From contig CP007060.1 in assembly GCA_000230955.3 (NCBI GenBank), positions 2,046,001 to 2,110,000 on the forward strand: 64,000 nt of DNA, in the 5' to 3' direction. This document shows positions 62,019 to 64,000 of the stretch, one piece after another. The translations under genes were made by a program, and so were the position numbers. The notes under the pieces were generated by a model. That model worked only from the letters and a program-made list of their open reading frames with translations, had not been told where the DNA came from and did no database searches. Position 1 is the first letter of the stretch; every line of letters starts with the position of its first letter. Origin of the DNA: Halobacterium sp. DL1. Lineage in GTDB: Archaea > Halobacteriota > Halobacteria > Halobacteriales > Halobacteriaceae.

Positions 62019-63494
62019 TCACTCGAGGTCCTGCCAGGAGAGCCGGGGATTGCGCGCGGCGCTCGTCTGGTCGATGCGCCGGGCCGTCGTGCGGGTCGGC
62101 GCGTCCGCGAGGGTCGCCTCGTCCTCGCCGGCGACCGCGTTGAACGCGTCCGCGAGGTCGTCGAGGTTCGCCTTCGTCTCGACCTCCGTCGGTTCGGTCA
62201 TCAGCGCCTCGTCGACGAGTTCCGGCCACTTCGTCGTCGGCGGGTGGACACCGTAGTCGAGCATGCGCTTGGCGACGTCGGCGGCGTCCTGGTCGCCCGC
62301 GCTGGCGACGAACTCGTGGTGGAACGGGCCGAGCGGAATGTCGTAGTCGACCTGCTCGGCGAGGTAGTTCGCGTTCAGCACGGCCTTCGCGGAGGCGTCC
62401 GCGAGCCCCGCGTCGCCGAGTCTGTCGATGTACGCGAACGCCTTGATGAGCACGAGCCAGTTGCCCTGGAAGCCGTGGACCTTCCCGACGCTCTGCTCGG
62501 GGGTGTACAGTTCGTAGTTGCCGGCGGTCGCTGCTCGCGGGTCGCTTCGCTCCCCGCTCGCACGTCCCGTGTCGCGGCGCGACACGCGCCGGACGTGCGG
62601 GTCGGGGAGGAACTCCGCCAGGTCCTCGGAAACGCCGACCGGGCCTGCGCCGGGGCCGCCGCCGCCGTGGGGCGTCGCGAACGTCTTGTGGACGTTGAAG
62701 TGCATGATGTCGAAGCCCATGTCTCCCGGGCGCGCGCGACCGAGTAGCGCGTTCAGGTTCGCGCCGTCGTAGTAGAGCAGGCCGCCCGCGTCGTGGACGA
62801 GTTCGGCGATCTCCTCGATGTCGTGCTCGAAGAGGCCCAGCGTATTCGGGTTCGTGAGCATCAGCGCGGCGGTGTTCTCGCCGAGCGCTGCCTCGAGGGC
62901 CTCGGGATCGACGCGACCGTCGTCGCCGGAGGGGAGTTCGATGACGTCGTAGCCGCCGAGCGCGGCAGAGGCGAAGTTGGTGCCGTGGGCGGCGTCCGGG
63001 ACGACCACCTCGTCGCGGTGGCCCTCGCCGTTGGCCTCGTGATAGGCCTCCGCGAGCAGGATGCCCGCGAACTCGCCGGCGGCGCCCGCGGGTGGCTGGA
63101 GCGTGACGGCGTCCATGCCGCCGATGCGTCCGAGGTAGTCCTGGAGGTCGTGCATGAGTTCCAGGGTGCCCTGCGTCGAGCGCTCCGAGCGGTCCGGGTG
63201 GACGCTCGCGGCGGGGAGGGCGGCGACGTCCTCCGTGAACCGCGGGTTGTACTTCATCGTACAGGAGCCCAGCGGGTACGGCCCGGAGTCGACGCCGTAG
63301 TTCTGCTGGCTGAGTCGGACGTAGTGGCGGGCGAGTTCGGGCTCCTCGAGGCTCGGGAGCGTGAGTTCGTCCCGGGTCAGGTCGTCGGGGAGCGAGGAGT
63401 CGACGTCGACGGTGGTCTCGTCCTTCTCGGAGAGCAGCGACTCGTACTGGTCGCCGTCGGCGGGCGCGTAGCGCGCCTGGTCGTAGAACTCCAT
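62019..63494 (-). CDS. gcvPB: glycine dehydrogenase (decarboxylating), subunit 2
   Basis: A 491-residue PLP subunit of the glycine cleavage system P-protein, which decarboxylates glycine and hands aminomethyl to lipoyl-GcvH. The PLP lysine K270 is in FNVHKTFATPHGGGGPGAGPVGV, and the start ends with PLGSCTMKYNPR. Between LPDPHV and GNYELYTPEQSVGKV there is an unusual Arg/Ser-rich stretch (about 300-325) encoded by a palindrome at 62560-62598. The start overlaps the gcvPA stop (ATGA). Confidence 0.95.
   Translation of the reverse strand: MEFYDQARYAPADGDQYESLLSEKDETTVDVDSSLPDDLTRDELTLPSLEEPELARHYVRLSQQNYGVDSGPYPLGSCTMKYNPRFTEDVAALPAASVHPDRSERSTQGTLELMHDLQDYLGRIGGMDAVTLQPPAGAAGEFAGILLAEAYHEANGEGHRDEVVVPDAAHGTNFASAALGGYDVIELPSGDDGRVDPEALEAALGENTAALMLTNPNTLGLFEHDIEEIAELVHDAGGLLYYDGANLNALLGRARPGDMGFDIMHFNVHKTFATPHGGGGPGAGPVGVSEDLAEFLPDPHVRRVSRRDTGRASGERSDPRAATAGNYELYTPEQSVGKVHGFQGNWLVLIKAFAYIDRLGDAGLADASAKAVLNANYLAEQVDYDIPLGPFHHEFVASAGDQDAADVAKRMLDYGVHPPTTKWPELVDEALMTEPTEVETKANLDDLADAFNAVAGEDEATLADAPTRTTARRIDQTSAARNPRLSWQDLE
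62560..62598. repeat. 39-bp palindrome inside gcvPB
   Basis: gcacgtcc-cgtgtcgc / gcgacacg-cgcc-ggacgtgc: two nested 8-bp perfect arms, three-base loop and a four-base bulge. Flanked by a serine/arginine-coding GC tract (62524-62560). It keeps the reading frame of gcvPB. Confidence 0.75.
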
Positions 63495-64000
63495 CAGTTC
63501 GCCACCTCCGCGAAGGCCGCGACGAGCGCATCGGTCGAGTGTTCGTTCGCGTCGGTCACGCAGACCTGCACCGTGTGGTCGTCGACGGCGTGCACCGCGA
63601 ACCCCTCGGCTTCGAGGTCCGCGACGATGGCGGGCGCGGGCTGGTCCGTGCGCGCGAGGAACTCCCGGAAGTGGTGGCGGTCGTGGACGGGTGCTCGCAC
63701 GCCCTTCACGTCGTCGAGGTCGGCAGCGAGGTCCCGAGGGAGGTCGACCATCCGCTCGGCCAGGTCGACGAGGCCGTCGGCGCCGAGCGTGGCGGCGTGG
63801 ATGGCGGCGCGGAGCGCGACCCACGCCTGGTTCGTGCAGATGTTCGACGTCGCTCGCTCGCGGCGGATGTGCTGCTCGCGCGTCTGGAGCGTGAGTGTGT
63901 ACGCGCGGTTGCCCGCGTCGTCCTCGCTCGCGCCGACGAGGCGGCCCGGCACCTGCCGGAGGTACTCCTCGCGGCAGGCGAACACGCCGAGGCCCATCCC
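63494..64000 (-). CDS. gcvPA: glycine dehydrogenase (decarboxylating), subunit 1, C-terminal part
   Basis: About 168 residues at the C-terminal end of GcvPA; the start lies beyond the right edge. [69 protein letters not shown] is the typical stretch after the cofactor-facing domain. It forms the P-protein with GcvPB, whose start overlaps its stop. Confidence 0.95.
   Translation of the reverse strand, partial: GMGLGVFACREEYLRQVPGRLVGASEDDAGNRAYTLTLQTREQHIRRERATSNICTNQAWVALRAAIHAATLGADGLVDLAERMVDLPRDLAADLDDVKGVRAPVHDRHHFREFLARTDQPAPAIVADLEAEGFAVHAVDDHTVQVCVTDANEHSTDALVAAFAEVAN

Overview
This is a 64 kb stretch of a haloarchaeal (class Halobacteria) chromosome. The evidence is very high GC, strongly acidic proteins rich in Asp and Glu, leaderless genes with a TATA box about 25-30 bp before the ATG, Tat and lipobox signals, and typical haloarchaeal genes (dodecin, CofD, PccX, NikR, ribosomal protein S17e, deoxyhypusine synthase, ATP-type PEP carboxykinase, split GcvP). 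It looks like core chromosome. I see no transposase gene, CRISPR array, rRNA or replication origin. The genus cannot be fixed from the sequence.

Layout. 0-9 kb: small zinc-ribbon protein, aminotransferase, MscS-like channel, membrane proteins, dodecin, IscA-like Fe-S protein, hisD, a winged-helix regulator and a GAF-PAS histidine kinase. 9-16 kb: SDR enzyme, a gene-free hairpin-rich stretch (candidate structured RNA), 2-hydroxyacid dehydrogenase, asd, rps17e, dys. 15.8-19 kb: an overlapping four-gene minus-strand operon, cofD - Dus-like TIM barrel - CitG-like - DUF447, pointing to coenzyme F420 or a related cofactor. 19-24.5 kb: two lipoprotein paralogs, HD hydrolase, amidohydrolase, UspA and biotin ligase. 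24.6-27.2 kb: a CHAT caspase-like protease with a small upstream ORF and a convergent 44-residue membrane peptide, lying between birA and the biotin-dependent propionyl/acetyl-CoA carboxylase genes (pccB-pccX-hydrolase-pccA, 27.2-31.8 kb). 31.8-36.4 kb: two sodium:neurotransmitter-type symporters, SDR, SdpI-like membrane protein. 36.5-42 kb: sucCD, PEP carboxykinase and a CTAG-type orphan DNA methylase. 42-46.8 kb: membrane and secreted proteins, an exported ComEC-like hydrolase with DUF3006, and a SprT-like protein. 46.9-58 kb: a peptide-use locus with two M19 dipeptidase paralogs, a complete dipeptide ABC transporter (substrate-binding protein, two permeases, two ATPases), a proline-iminopeptidase-like hydrolase and an amidase. 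58-64 kb: tRNA-Val(CAC), PduO-type cobalamin adenosyltransferase, glutaredoxin-like protein, CsaA-like protein, DUF547 protein, zinc ribbon, nikR, and the glycine decarboxylase pair gcvPB/gcvPA, which runs off the right end.

The genes form a few working units. BirA biotinylates the carrier domain of PccA, and PccA/X/B make methylmalonyl- or malonyl-CoA. SucCD, PEP carboxykinase and GcvP link this to central carbon flow. The Dpp transporter, dipeptidases and amidase feed peptides into the cell. Small palindromic repeats recur between genes (13.8, 29.1, 58.0 kb), and one palindrome lies in frame inside gcvPB. The items most worth a second look are the CHAT module, the hairpin-rich stretch at 10.75-11.07 kb, the tRNA-T-arm palindromes, and the palindrome resembling an iron box at 58.33 kb.
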